Below are positions 1-5,541 of a DNA stretch of 5,664 bases, in pieces. Each line of letters opens with the position of its first letter. Position 1 is the stretch's first letter. The position numbers were made by a program, and so were the translations under genes. The notes beneath the pieces were generated by a model. It worked only from the letters and a program-made list of their open reading frames with translations, did no database searches and was not told where the DNA came from. Source of the DNA: Alkalimonas sp. (GTDB taxonomy: Bacteria > Pseudomonadota > Gammaproteobacteria > Enterobacterales > Alteromonadaceae). The stretch is taken from NCBI GenBank assembly GCA_022565655.1, contig JAIUMG010000222.1:1-5664 (forward strand), given 5' to 3'.

Positions 1-819
1 CAGTTGCAGTACCGGTTGCAACCACCATGGACTCAACATCAGCAGTAACAGGGCACTGCTTGCCAGTAGCCATAAAGCCTTTCTGCGCATAGTTTCAGTC
101 AGATGCAGTAATGGCATCAACAACATCAAACTCACCACGCCCAGTAAGGCCGTCTTGGTTAATAACTGTACCGCACAAAACAGGGCAAGCAGGCTAATCG
201 GCAGGTACAGACGACGGTAGCGACTCCAGCTTTGCTGCAACTGAAATGCAGTCAGTACCAACAACAGTGCCGATACTTCATTAGCAGCCGGTAAGAAGCC
301 ACTACTACCAAGGGCGTCCAGCTCAATCTGATCCATCGGGCTGTATGCAGCATAACCAAACCCCATAAAACCGAACACAAAACTAAACAGCAGCGCTACT
401 GAGCTGATATGCATCAGCAACTGCAACATCCAGTATGCCTGAACTGGCAGCTGACGGGCATAGTGCCAAAAACACAGCAACACAATGGCAGGCGCCAGTA
501 CCTTGCCAACCAGGATAGCATCCTGACTAAAGGGCAAGGCCGGTTGATATAAAAACTGACTGAAAGCCGGGCCAAGCAATAACAAAGCAGGCAACAAAAA
601 CAGCATGACTTTGAGCCAACGCCGTGATTCAACCTGCCAAATCACAGCCAGCATCCCCACCAACAACAGTGCCTTAAACACGACTGAAAGTGGCCAGTGC
701 AGCCAACCTGCTGCTGACAAAGCACCCTGGGTGATATCAAGCAACAAATAGCCAGATGCAGCCAGAAACAACCATTTGCACCAGGCAGGAACACTGGAGT
801 TTATCGCCTTATCAACCAA
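1..819 (-). CDS. O-antigen polymerase/ligase-like membrane protein (Wzy/WaaL superfamily), C-terminus cut by window edge
   Basis: An uninterrupted frame of 273 codons reaches the left edge, so the C-terminus is missing. The translation is strongly hydrophobic, with about seven or eight candidate membrane segments (around residues 16-30, 43-61, 69-86, 103-117, 131-155, 181-195, 204-217, 223-238 and 248-263, not all certain). Two stretches resemble the O-antigen ligase/polymerase superfamily: GFLPAANEVSALLL (residues 174-187, with Asn180-Glu181) and LLTKTALLG (219-227). The family joins or polymerises undecaprenyl-PP-linked glycans at the periplasmic face of the inner membrane. Polymerase and ligase cannot be told apart here. 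The start is taken as TTG at 819: the frame opens only at a stop about 45 bases upstream, no ATG or GTG lies before the first membrane segment, and GAGG sits 5 bases ahead. It overlaps the GT2 gene by 8 bases and is the last visible gene of the operon. The partner genes favour a polymerase of the same glycan. The family is fairly sure; the exact start and substrate are not. Confidence 0.8.
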   Translation of the reverse strand, partial: MVDKAINSSVPAWCKWLFLAASGYLLLDITQGALSAAGWLHWPLSVVFKALLLVGMLAVIWQVESRRWLKVMLFLLPALLLLGPAFSQFLYQPALPFSQDAILVGKVLAPAIVLLCFWHYARQLPVQAYWMLQLLMHISSVALLFSFVFGFMGFGYAAYSPMDQIELDALGSSGFLPAANEVSALLLVLTAFQLQQSWSRYRRLYLPISLLALFCAVQLLTKTALLGVVSLMLLMPLLHLTETMRRKALWLLASSALLLLMLSPWWLQPVLQL

Positions 820-1720
820 AGAAACCTCGCCAGCCTTTTTGCAGCAACCGTAATCTCAGCCGGCTTAGCCAGCCTAGTTTCAATTTCAGGTAATAGCGCA
901 TTTTCAAACCAATCAAGCCAAAACGGCAATCCTGAATTAACTGCGCAACCGACATGGGTACTTGCTGCATACTGCGTCGGTAAAACTGCTGATTTTGCTT
1001 GTTTTGCTCACTCATCAGGGTTTGGTGCTTCTGAACAAAGTCATCATGCGCCTGCAACCGTTTTGGCGAGCCAGAAATCCGGCCAGCTTCGTGCCCGGCA
1101 TTCACCTGATAGCTGATGTTGGCAATGCGCCGGGCTGGGCCAAACTGAGCCACCAGCCGAACCCACATATCGTAATCCTGAAAGGCAGCCAACTGCTCAT
1201 CAAAACCACCTACAGCCTGCATATAACGAGTAGGCACTAAAGCCTGGTTCGATAAGCTATGTACATCCAGTAAACTTTGAATATCAACTACCGCATCGCT
1301 GGCATAGCGCTTTTTCCTGACGGTGCCGTAATGCCACCAGTAGCCAGAGCAAACCATGGAATCGCCGGGTTGATAGGCCGCCAGCAAACTGGATAAGCGA
1401 TGCGGGTAAAACACATCATCATCATCCAGGCCTGTCAAAAAATCACCCTTGGCAGCCTTAATTGCCGTGTTTCGGGCCGCACAGGCTCCCCGACTGTGCT
1501 GATGACGTAACAGACGTATTTGCGCATGGCTGCCATAGCGTTGATTCAGTTCCTGCCAGCTCTGATCGGTGGAACCATCATCGACGACAATCAGCTCAAA
1601 ATGTGGATAGTCTTGCTGTAACACGGATTCAATGGCAGTGATCGCCATGCGCCACCGGTTATGTGTTGGCATGTAGACGCTGATCAAAGGTTGCTCACTG
1701 CTTTGCTTAACAGCCGTCAT
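812..1720 (-). CDS. Family 2 (GT-A fold) glycosyltransferase
   Basis: This 302-residue protein should transfer a sugar from a nucleotide donor to the growing lipid-linked glycan at the cytoplasmic face of the inner membrane. The N-terminus is classical GT2: LISVYMPTHNR (residues 12-22), the nucleotide-binding VVDDGSTD (45-52), then ARNTAIKAAKGDF (82-94) leading to the metal-binding GLDDDD (97-102). GGFDEQLAAFQDYDMW (171-186) supplies the usual late acidic motif, with Asp182 or Asp184 as candidate catalytic base. The last 29 residues (274-302) hold about eight Lys/Arg and no acidic residue, so they probably form a basic amphipathic membrane-binding tail. The ATG at 1720 overlaps the stop of the preceding gene as ATGA, and GAGGG (1726-1730) lies 5 bases ahead, which fits translational coupling. 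The donor and acceptor sugars cannot be read from the sequence. The family is secure. Confidence 0.93.
   Translation of the reverse strand: MTAVKQSSEQPLISVYMPTHNRWRMAITAIESVLQQDYPHFELIVVDDGSTDQSWQELNQRYGSHAQIRLLRHQHSRGACAARNTAIKAAKGDFLTGLDDDDVFYPHRLSSLLAAYQPGDSMVCSGYWWHYGTVRKKRYASDAVVDIQSLLDVHSLSNQALVPTRYMQAVGGFDEQLAAFQDYDMWVRLVAQFGPARRIANISYQVNAGHEAGRISGSPKRLQAHDDFVQKHQTLMSEQNKQNQQFYRRSMQQVPMSVAQLIQDCRFGLIGLKMRYYLKLKLGWLSRLRLRLLQKGWRGFFG
825..828 (-). promoter_or_regulatory. Ribosome binding site GAGG supporting the TTG start at 819
   Basis: On the minus strand GAGG is followed by the five bases TTTCT and then TTG GTT GAT. The site lies inside the last codons of the GT2 gene. It decides the start of the membrane protein because no ATG or GTG occurs in frame between the upstream stop and the first hydrophobic segment. 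Confidence 0.6.
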
Positions 1721-2445
1721 AATCGCCCTCGCAGCACCAGCCAGAGATAATGGAATAACTTGCCTTGCCGCCCCAGCCTGCTAGGTTGGCTTACTAACCG
1801 ATAGGCCCATTCCAGATGCAGTTTACACCAAAGTGCGGGGGCTCGCTTTACATTGCCAGTGAACACATCGTAACTGCCACCAACCCCCATGAAAAAACAC
1901 GCTGGCAACTGCTTTTTACAACGATCAATAAACTGCTCCTGCTTCGGAGAGCCCATCGCCACAGATATCACTTGAGCGCCACTTTGCCTGATGGACTCAA
2001 TCACTTGCTGTTCATCATTGAAATAACCATCAGTGGCACCAACCACATCCACCTGCTGTTGCAGTAACTTATCTTTGGTTTGCGCCAACACCTGCGGCTT
2101 CGCTCCCACCAGATAGACAGGCACCTGAAACCGGGCACAGCGTAACATCAGTGCCTGCCATAACTCACAACCAGGGATCCGCTGAATAGCCCGCTTCAAC
2201 CGCAGCCGCATCACGACGACCACACCAATGCCATCTGCATAACGAATTTCCGCCTGCTGCAACATCTGTGCGACCGCTTGGTCCTGCCGTGCTGTCATGA
2301 CTTTTTCCGGGTTAATGGCTATCGCGGAGCCAGCAAAAATCTGGCCTTGGTCGTTAACGATGGTTTCAAGCAACTGTTGCTGATCCAGATAAGCCCCTAC
2401 CTGTACCGGACCAATTTGAACCCGATCTACGTTGTCCTGCATCAT
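1717..2445 (-). CDS. WecG/TagA/CpsF family (GT26) glycosyltransferase
   Basis: At 242 residues the length is normal for GT26. Members add the second sugar to an undecaprenyl-PP-linked amino sugar: WecG adds ManNAcA in enterobacterial common antigen, TagA adds ManNAc in wall teichoic acid. Family motifs appear in order: AINPEKVMTARQD (residues 43-55), YADGIGVV (69-76, with Asp71 matching the conserved catalytic-site Asp), RIPGCEL (89-95), YLVGAKP (111-117), GSPKQEQFI (165-173) and GVGGSYDVFTGNVKRAP (187-203). The EWAYRL...P.R..R tail (212-226) and the basic, hydrophobic C-terminus match the appendage that holds these enzymes on the membrane. ATG at 2445 is preferred over ATG at 2442 because AAGGG lies 9 bases ahead and it forms an ATGA overlap with the GT4 gene. 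The nearby wecA supplies the expected type of lipid acceptor. The donor is unknown, and no ManNAcA synthesis genes are visible, so a wecG symbol is not assigned. Confidence 0.94.
   Translation of the reverse strand: MMQDNVDRVQIGPVQVGAYLDQQQLLETIVNDQGQIFAGSAIAINPEKVMTARQDQAVAQMLQQAEIRYADGIGVVVVMRLRLKRAIQRIPGCELWQALMLRCARFQVPVYLVGAKPQVLAQTKDKLLQQQVDVVGATDGYFNDEQQVIESIRQSGAQVISVAMGSPKQEQFIDRCKKQLPACFFMGVGGSYDVFTGNVKRAPALWCKLHLEWAYRLVSQPSRLGRQGKLFHYLWLVLRGRL
1726..1730 (-). promoter_or_regulatory. Ribosome binding site GAGGG for the GT2 gene
   Basis: GAGGG on the minus strand lies 5 bases ahead of the ATG at 1720, inside the final codons of the GT26 gene. Together with the ATGA stop/start overlap it fixes the start and suggests reinitiation by ribosomes finishing the upstream gene. 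Confidence 0.7.
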
Positions 2446-3494
2446 GCTGCTGTACCCTTGTTTGCTTGAAGTCGCCGATAGCGTTCGATTAATTGCTCAG
2501 CGATAACCGGCAGCAGCTGGCCCTGCGCATAGTACCGCCCTTGCTGCTGCATGTGTTGATAGTGCGCCTCCGGTAACTGCCAAAGCTGCTGCATGGCCTG
2601 CAGCAGCTTTACAGTAAGGTCATCCTCTTGCTCACTTTGAGCAATCAACACCCCATAATCGGCTTGCAACTGCGCAACTGAGCCGTCTGTCTCTGTCGCA
2701 ATGACCGGTGTGGAGCACGCCAGTGCCTCCGTCATCACCAGCCCAAAGGACTCTTTTCTGGATAAACTGAGTAAGACTTTGCTACGCCGGTACCAGCGGA
2801 TCAGCTCAGCTTGTGATTGTGTTGGCAACCAACGTACGTTCGGATACTGGCTGCTCCAGCTCTCGACATCATGCTGCATTGCTCCCTGGCCTATCACGAC
2901 AACCTGTCGGTCGGACAGATGCGGCAACAGCTTATGCAATCGGTCCAGGCCTTTGTTGTGATCCAAACTGCCGACAAACAGCACATCAATGTCTTTATCA
3001 GTCAGTGCCACTGGTTCAACCTCAGCAAACTCAGCGGCAATGCCAGCAGACAGCACCGAAGCAGAACGAACCGGTTTAAAAAACCGTTGCTGCAATGCCG
3101 GGCTGGCAAACACCCAGTGGTCAACCCAGCGAGCGCACCAACGGTACCCCCAGCCTGGTGGCTGATAGTGATATATATCACTGCCATGACAGGTCACCAC
3201 TATCGCCACCTTGCGGTTACGCAGTAGCTTATACAAAATTGCTAGCCAAATGGTTGGGTAATAAAAATGCACATGCAGCAGTTGATAAGTTTTGCGGCGG
3301 CATAGGTAACGCCAGAAAAACGACAGCGCCCACACTGGGTATTTCAAACAACGATTCAGTAACGTATCCTGATGCCAACGCATAAAGTGGTAATCGGTTG
3401 GCACAGGCAAGGCCTGGCGCTGCTGTTCGATAAACTGCCCTTGTACAGGTGCCGATGGCTTAGGCCCCATGTTGCTAATCAGCAAAATGTGCAT
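2442..3494 (-). CDS. Family 4 (GT-B fold) glycosyltransferase
   Basis: This 350-residue retaining glycosyltransferase is expected to work on lipid-linked glycan intermediates in the cytoplasm or at the membrane surface. MHILLISNMGPKPSAPVQGQF (residues 1-21) is the first Rossmann strand and acceptor-side loop. HVHFYYP (74-80) and TCHGSDIY (101-108) are typical N-domain landmarks. The C-domain starts near DVLFVGSLDHNKGLDRL (170-186), and the GT4 E-x7-E motif is ESFGLVMTE (Glu248 and Glu256), followed by ALACSTPVIATETDG. The frame stays open 29 codons upstream, to a TTG at 3581. ATG 3494 is preferred because the family fold begins there and the upstream extension has no ATG, no ribosome site, and covers an inverted repeat. 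The ribosome site at 3494 is weak (GAG 12 bases ahead). It is the first gene of the minus-strand operon, divergent from wecA. The sugar specificity is unknown. Confidence 0.92.
   Translation of the reverse strand: MHILLISNMGPKPSAPVQGQFIEQQRQALPVPTDYHFMRWHQDTLLNRCLKYPVWALSFFWRYLCRRKTYQLLHVHFYYPTIWLAILYKLLRNRKVAIVVTCHGSDIYHYQPPGWGYRWCARWVDHWVFASPALQQRFFKPVRSASVLSAGIAAEFAEVEPVALTDKDIDVLFVGSLDHNKGLDRLHKLLPHLSDRQVVVIGQGAMQHDVESWSSQYPNVRWLPTQSQAELIRWYRRSKVLLSLSRKESFGLVMTEALACSTPVIATETDGSVAQLQADYGVLIAQSEQEDDLTVKLLQAMQQLWQLPEAHYQHMQQQGRYYAQGQLLPVIAEQLIERYRRLQANKGTAA
2455..2459 (-). promoter_or_regulatory. Ribosome binding site AAGGG for the GT26 gene
   Basis: AAGGG on the minus strand lies 9 bases before the ATG at 2445 and 12 before the second ATG at 2442. 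The spacing favours the first of the two adjacent ATG codons. The site sits in the last codons of the GT4 gene. Confidence 0.55.
2582..2610. repeat. 12-bp perfect inverted repeat with 5-base loop inside the GT4 gene
   Basis: AAAGCTGCTGCA (2582-2593) and TGCAGCAGCTTT (2599-2610) are exact reverse complements around the loop TGGCC. In the operon mRNA this would form a stable hairpin within codons for about residues 296-304 of the GT4 enzyme (KLLQAMQQL). It is built of Leu CTG and Gln CAG codons, so coding content may explain it. No U-tract follows on either strand, so it is not a terminator. Confidence 0.75.
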
Positions 3495-3533
3495 CAAGAT
3501 AATTCGCTCACGGTAAGTTATGTTCTGATAAGT

Positions 3534-3575
3534 TTGTTCAGCGTAGCGACAGGCTACTGACTGTAAGCTGAACAA
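3534..3575. repeat. Nested inverted repeat in the divergent gap between the GT4 gene and wecA
   Basis: Outer arms TTGTTCAGC (3534-3542) and GCTGAACAA (3567-3575) are a perfect 9-bp inverted repeat. Directly inside lies a second pair, GTAGC (3543-3547) and GCTAC (3553-3557), around GACAG, leaving a 9-base bulge (3558-3566) on one side only. It lies centrally in the 110-bp gap, so it could be an operator for both operons or a leader RNA hairpin. No confident -35/-10 pair was found beside it. The repeat is directly visible; its function is inferred. Confidence 0.6.
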
Positions 3576-3594
3576 TGACAACAGCTTAGCAAAA

Positions 3595-3599
3595 AAGGA
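3595..3599 (+). promoter_or_regulatory. Ribosome binding site AAGGA for wecA
   Basis: AAGGA follows a run of A and lies 5 bases before the ATG at 3605. It is a near-ideal Shine-Dalgarno site and fixes the wecA start. Confidence 0.75.
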
Positions 3600-3604
3600 A
3601 TCCT

Positions 3605-4654
3605 ATGTATCTGCAGCTTTGGCCTTTTCTGATCACTCTGCTGGTAGCTTCGACAATGCTGGGCGTCCTTCGTCCCCTGGCCAACCGTTGGCAATTAATA
3701 GATGTTCCTAAAGGACGCAAACAACACCAAGGCCAGGTGCCCTTGATTGGCGGCCTTGCGCTCTTTATTGGGTTAACTGCCGGCTTGCTAAGCCATGACA
3801 TCAGCTCAGCCAGTCACTGGCAGTTTATTGGCTGTGCAGCCGTTATCGTCGTGTTGGGCGCTTGCGACGATGCGATGGATCTATCGGTCAACCTGCGCTT
3901 AATTATCCAGTCAATGGTTGCTATTGCCATGATGCTGAGCCTTGATCTGCATCTGGCTCACCTTGGCAATCTCTTTGGGCTCGGCCCCATTGAGCTAGGC
4001 TGGTTGGGGCCACCATTAACCGTCATCGCCGTGATCGCAGCCATCAATGCGTTTAACATGACCGATGGCATCGATGGACTGGCAGGTACTTTGAGCTTAC
4101 TGTGCATGATCATGTTGAGCTTTTTTATGTTGATGTGGGGGCAGCAGGAAACCGCACTGCTGCCTTTATTAATGATCACGGCACTGGTTCCCTACCTGGC
4201 GGCGAACCTGCAATGGTTTGGCATGCGTAAAGTGTTCCTCGGTGATGCCGGCAGTATGCTGATTGGTCTGACGGTCATTTGGTTATTACTGCAAGGCAGT
4301 CAGAGCCCAGCCAGCAGCTTCCGGCCTGTCACCGCGTTATGGATTATTGCCATCCCATTACTGGACATGGCCGTGATCATGATCCGTCGGCTCCGTAAAG
4401 GACAATCGCCGTTTAAAGCCGACCGTGAACACCTGCATCATATTTCATTACGCATGGGGCTCAACTCCCGGCAATCATTGTTATTGATCGCCGGTCTGGC
4501 TGGCATCTGCGCCAGTATTGGCGCCTTGGCTGAATACCTGCTGCTGCCTGAAGGGCTTTTGTTAGTGCTGTTTTTAGTGCTTGGGGTGGCCTACTACTAC
4601 GTACTGGCTCATATCTGGCGTATTTTATCAGCGCTACGAAAGCGCCGATACTAA
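3605..4654 (+). CDS. wecA: WecA-type undecaprenyl-phosphate N-acetylhexosamine-1-phosphate transferase
   Basis: This 349-residue polytopic inner-membrane enzyme of the MraY/WecA family transfers HexNAc-1-phosphate (GlcNAc in characterised WecA) from the UDP-sugar to undecaprenyl phosphate, the priming step for O-antigen or common-antigen synthesis. Hallmarks in order are DVPKGRKQHQGQVPLIGG (residues 33-50), the Mg-binding GACDDAMD with Asp88-Asp89, NAFNMTDGIDGLAG (148-161, with Asp154 and Asp157), KVFLGDAGSMLIG (209-221), and the cytosolic HLHH loop (276-279) after PFKADRE. These match the DD, NxxNxxDGIDGL and HxHH signatures of E. coli WecA, which is slightly longer. Hydrophobic segments fill the remainder and the tail is basic (RKRRY). 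It is divergent from the glycosyltransferase operon, as expected for an enzyme that makes their acceptor, and convergent with the DUF3581-like gene 9 bp away. The substrate could be GalNAc or another HexNAc. Confidence 0.93.
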   Translation: MYLQLWPFLITLLVASTMLGVLRPLANRWQLIDVPKGRKQHQGQVPLIGGLALFIGLTAGLLSHDISSASHWQFIGCAAVIVVLGACDDAMDLSVNLRLIIQSMVAIAMMLSLDLHLAHLGNLFGLGPIELGWLGPPLTVIAVIAAINAFNMTDGIDGLAGTLSLLCMIMLSFFMLMWGQQETALLPLLMITALVPYLAANLQWFGMRKVFLGDAGSMLIGLTVIWLLLQGSQSPASSFRPVTALWIIAIPLLDMAVIMIRRLRKGQSPFKADREHLHHISLRMGLNSRQSLLLIAGLAGICASIGALAEYLLLPEGLLLVLFLVLGVAYYYVLAHIWRILSALRKRRY

Positions 4655-4672
4655 CCAGCGAAGCTAGCTGGT
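4654..4672. other. Short hairpin between convergent gene ends
   Basis: ACCAGC (4654-4659) and GCTGGT (4667-4672) form a 6-bp inverted repeat with a 7-base loop, spanning the wecA stop, the 9-bp gap and the last codons of the DUF3581-like gene. Neither strand has a T-tract after it: the plus strand continues with AAAAAA and the minus strand with TAGTATC. It may slow polymerase or protect mRNA 3' ends, but it does not meet the pattern of an intrinsic terminator. Confidence 0.3.
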
Positions 4673-5371
4673 AAAAAATGCGGCCTTGCGCCGATCATAT
4701 TCATCGACCATTGCCTGCATGGCCTCTGGGTCGTAAGCGGATAAGTTGCTGAGGATCATCTGCTTACGGCCTTGGCCCATCACCAATCCCTGCCCACTAA
4801 AGCTAAAATCCAGCGCAACATTGCCCCGTCGACCGGTCACTTCCATGCTGCTTTGTGTCAACTCCAGCTGAGGCAGTTGCTCTGGCAGTGTCGTGAAGTG
4901 CAATGCCATGCTTTCATAAATCACCATAGGACGCTGTGTGTGGATCATCACATCATGCTGCTGCATCAGTGGCTGTAATATATGTGGAAAATTTTGTCCT
5001 GAGAAGCGAACATAATCGGTCACTATCGACTCAATCAGCGCTTGATCCCGTATCACTGGCCCTTGCTGACGTAATGATAAGTACACTTTTTCTTGTCGAT
5101 CGCAAATATGGATTTCCTCACCCTGCTGACTAAAATGCAGCCAGGTATCAGAGGCAACCATGCCAGAAAACGTGCAATATAACTGCTCACTGATGCCGTA
5201 CTGACTTGCAAACCAGGCAAACATCAAGTCACCGGGCACACAAAATCGTTTCGCATCCTCATCGTGCAAAGGATTAAAGTCACAAGCGACTTTTTTGGCA
5301 AAAGTACTGGCCTGCGCCCGGCTAAAAGAAAACTCTTCCCCCTGCAGGGTGATGTATGGCGTCAAAAACAT
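4664..5371 (-). CDS. DUF3581-like protein with a hotdog (MaoC-like) active-site-like motif
   Basis: This 235-residue protein looks soluble, with no signal peptide or membrane segment. From memory it resembles the DUF3581 family of gammaproteobacteria (about 240 residues, function unknown), mainly through SFSRAQASTFAKKVACDFNP (residues 15-34) and the following HDEDAKRFCVPGDLMF (36-51). The segment D31-F-N-P-L-H36-D, then a glycine-containing stretch (G47) and FSGMV (68-72), is laid out like MaoC/(R)-enoyl-CoA hydratases, where an Asp and a His five residues apart sit in D-x-NPxH-x-D. I infer a hotdog fold, perhaps acting on an acyl thioester, but the hydratase Ser position is not obvious. The start ATG at 5371 has GGAA 5 bases upstream. 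It converges on wecA and diverges from the gene at 5542, so it is probably a separate transcription unit unrelated to the glycan operon. The family call is good; the enzymatic role is a hypothesis. Confidence 0.85.
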   Translation of the reverse strand: MFLTPYITLQGEEFSFSRAQASTFAKKVACDFNPLHDEDAKRFCVPGDLMFAWFASQYGISEQLYCTFSGMVASDTWLHFSQQGEEIHICDRQEKVYLSLRQQGPVIRDQALIESIVTDYVRFSGQNFPHILQPLMQQHDVMIHTQRPMVIYESMALHFTTLPEQLPQLELTQSSMEVTGRRGNVALDFSFSGQGLVMGQGRKQMILSNLSAYDPEAMQAMVDEYDRRKAAFFTS

Positions 5372-5446
5372 GAAAGTTCCGCGTTAGGTTACTGAAAAAC
5401 TCGCTCAGTCTACCTCAAATCGGCCTGATAATGGTCTAGCCAGTCC

Positions 5447-5497
5447 AATTTTTTTATTTCTGGCAGGAGTTATGCATCAGGTCAAACAACGTATAAT
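5447..5497 (+). promoter_or_regulatory. Putative promoter for the gene at 5542, with perfect -10 and upstream A/T tract
   Basis: TATAAT at 5492-5497 matches the sigma-70 -10 consensus exactly and places +1 near 5504, giving a leader of about 38 bases. The -35 position is poor (GTTATG or TTATGC at spacing 17 or 16). A 13-base A/T-only tract at 5447-5459 falls at about -57 to -45, where UP elements bind the RNA polymerase alpha subunit, and may compensate. No equally good promoter was found on the minus strand for the DUF3581-like gene. Confidence 0.55.
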
Positions 5498-5520
5498 GCA
5501 CTGCTGATAAATCCATCCCA

Positions 5521-5530
5521 TTTGTACAAA
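5521..5530. repeat. Palindrome TTTGTACAAA in the leader of the 5542 gene
   Basis: A perfect 10-bp palindrome lies between the predicted transcription start and the ribosome site AAAGAG, whose first three bases it shares. It could be a small operator or could affect ribosome access, but palindromes of this size are expected a few times by chance in a window of this length. Confidence 0.3.
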
Positions 5531-5541
5531 GAGATGATGCA

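Noticed and set aside
211..221. Sequence resembling part of the ops/JUMPstart element (GGTAGC) used by RfaH in polysaccharide operons
   Set aside because: Only a partial match, on the plus strand inside a gene transcribed the other way and not in a leader, so it cannot act on the visible operon.
2817..3227. Open frame of about 136 codons on the plus strand inside the GT4 gene
   Set aside because: It is antisense to a well-supported GT4 gene, has no recognisable domain or ribosome site, and several other such frames overlap it. The same applies to the open frames at 414-632 (minus), 962-1240, 1816-2067, 3095-3385 and 4772-4978 (plus).
3495..3604. Sigma-70 promoters for wecA and the GT4 operon
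   Set aside because: Several weak -35-like boxes (TTGTTC, TTGTCA) were tried on both strands, but none had an acceptable -10 at 16-18 bases, so no promoter is called.
4631..4672. Two tandem hairpins (GCGCT/AGCGC and ACCAGC/GCTGGT) as a bidirectional terminator between wecA and the DUF3581-like gene
   Set aside because: Stems are 5 and 6 bp, the first lies within the wecA coding sequence, and neither strand has a T-tract directly after the stem.
5439..5464. Inverted repeat GCCAG...CTGGC flanking the A/T tract
   Set aside because: Arms of 5 bp separated by 16 bases are common by chance; the A/T tract is better read as a promoter element.
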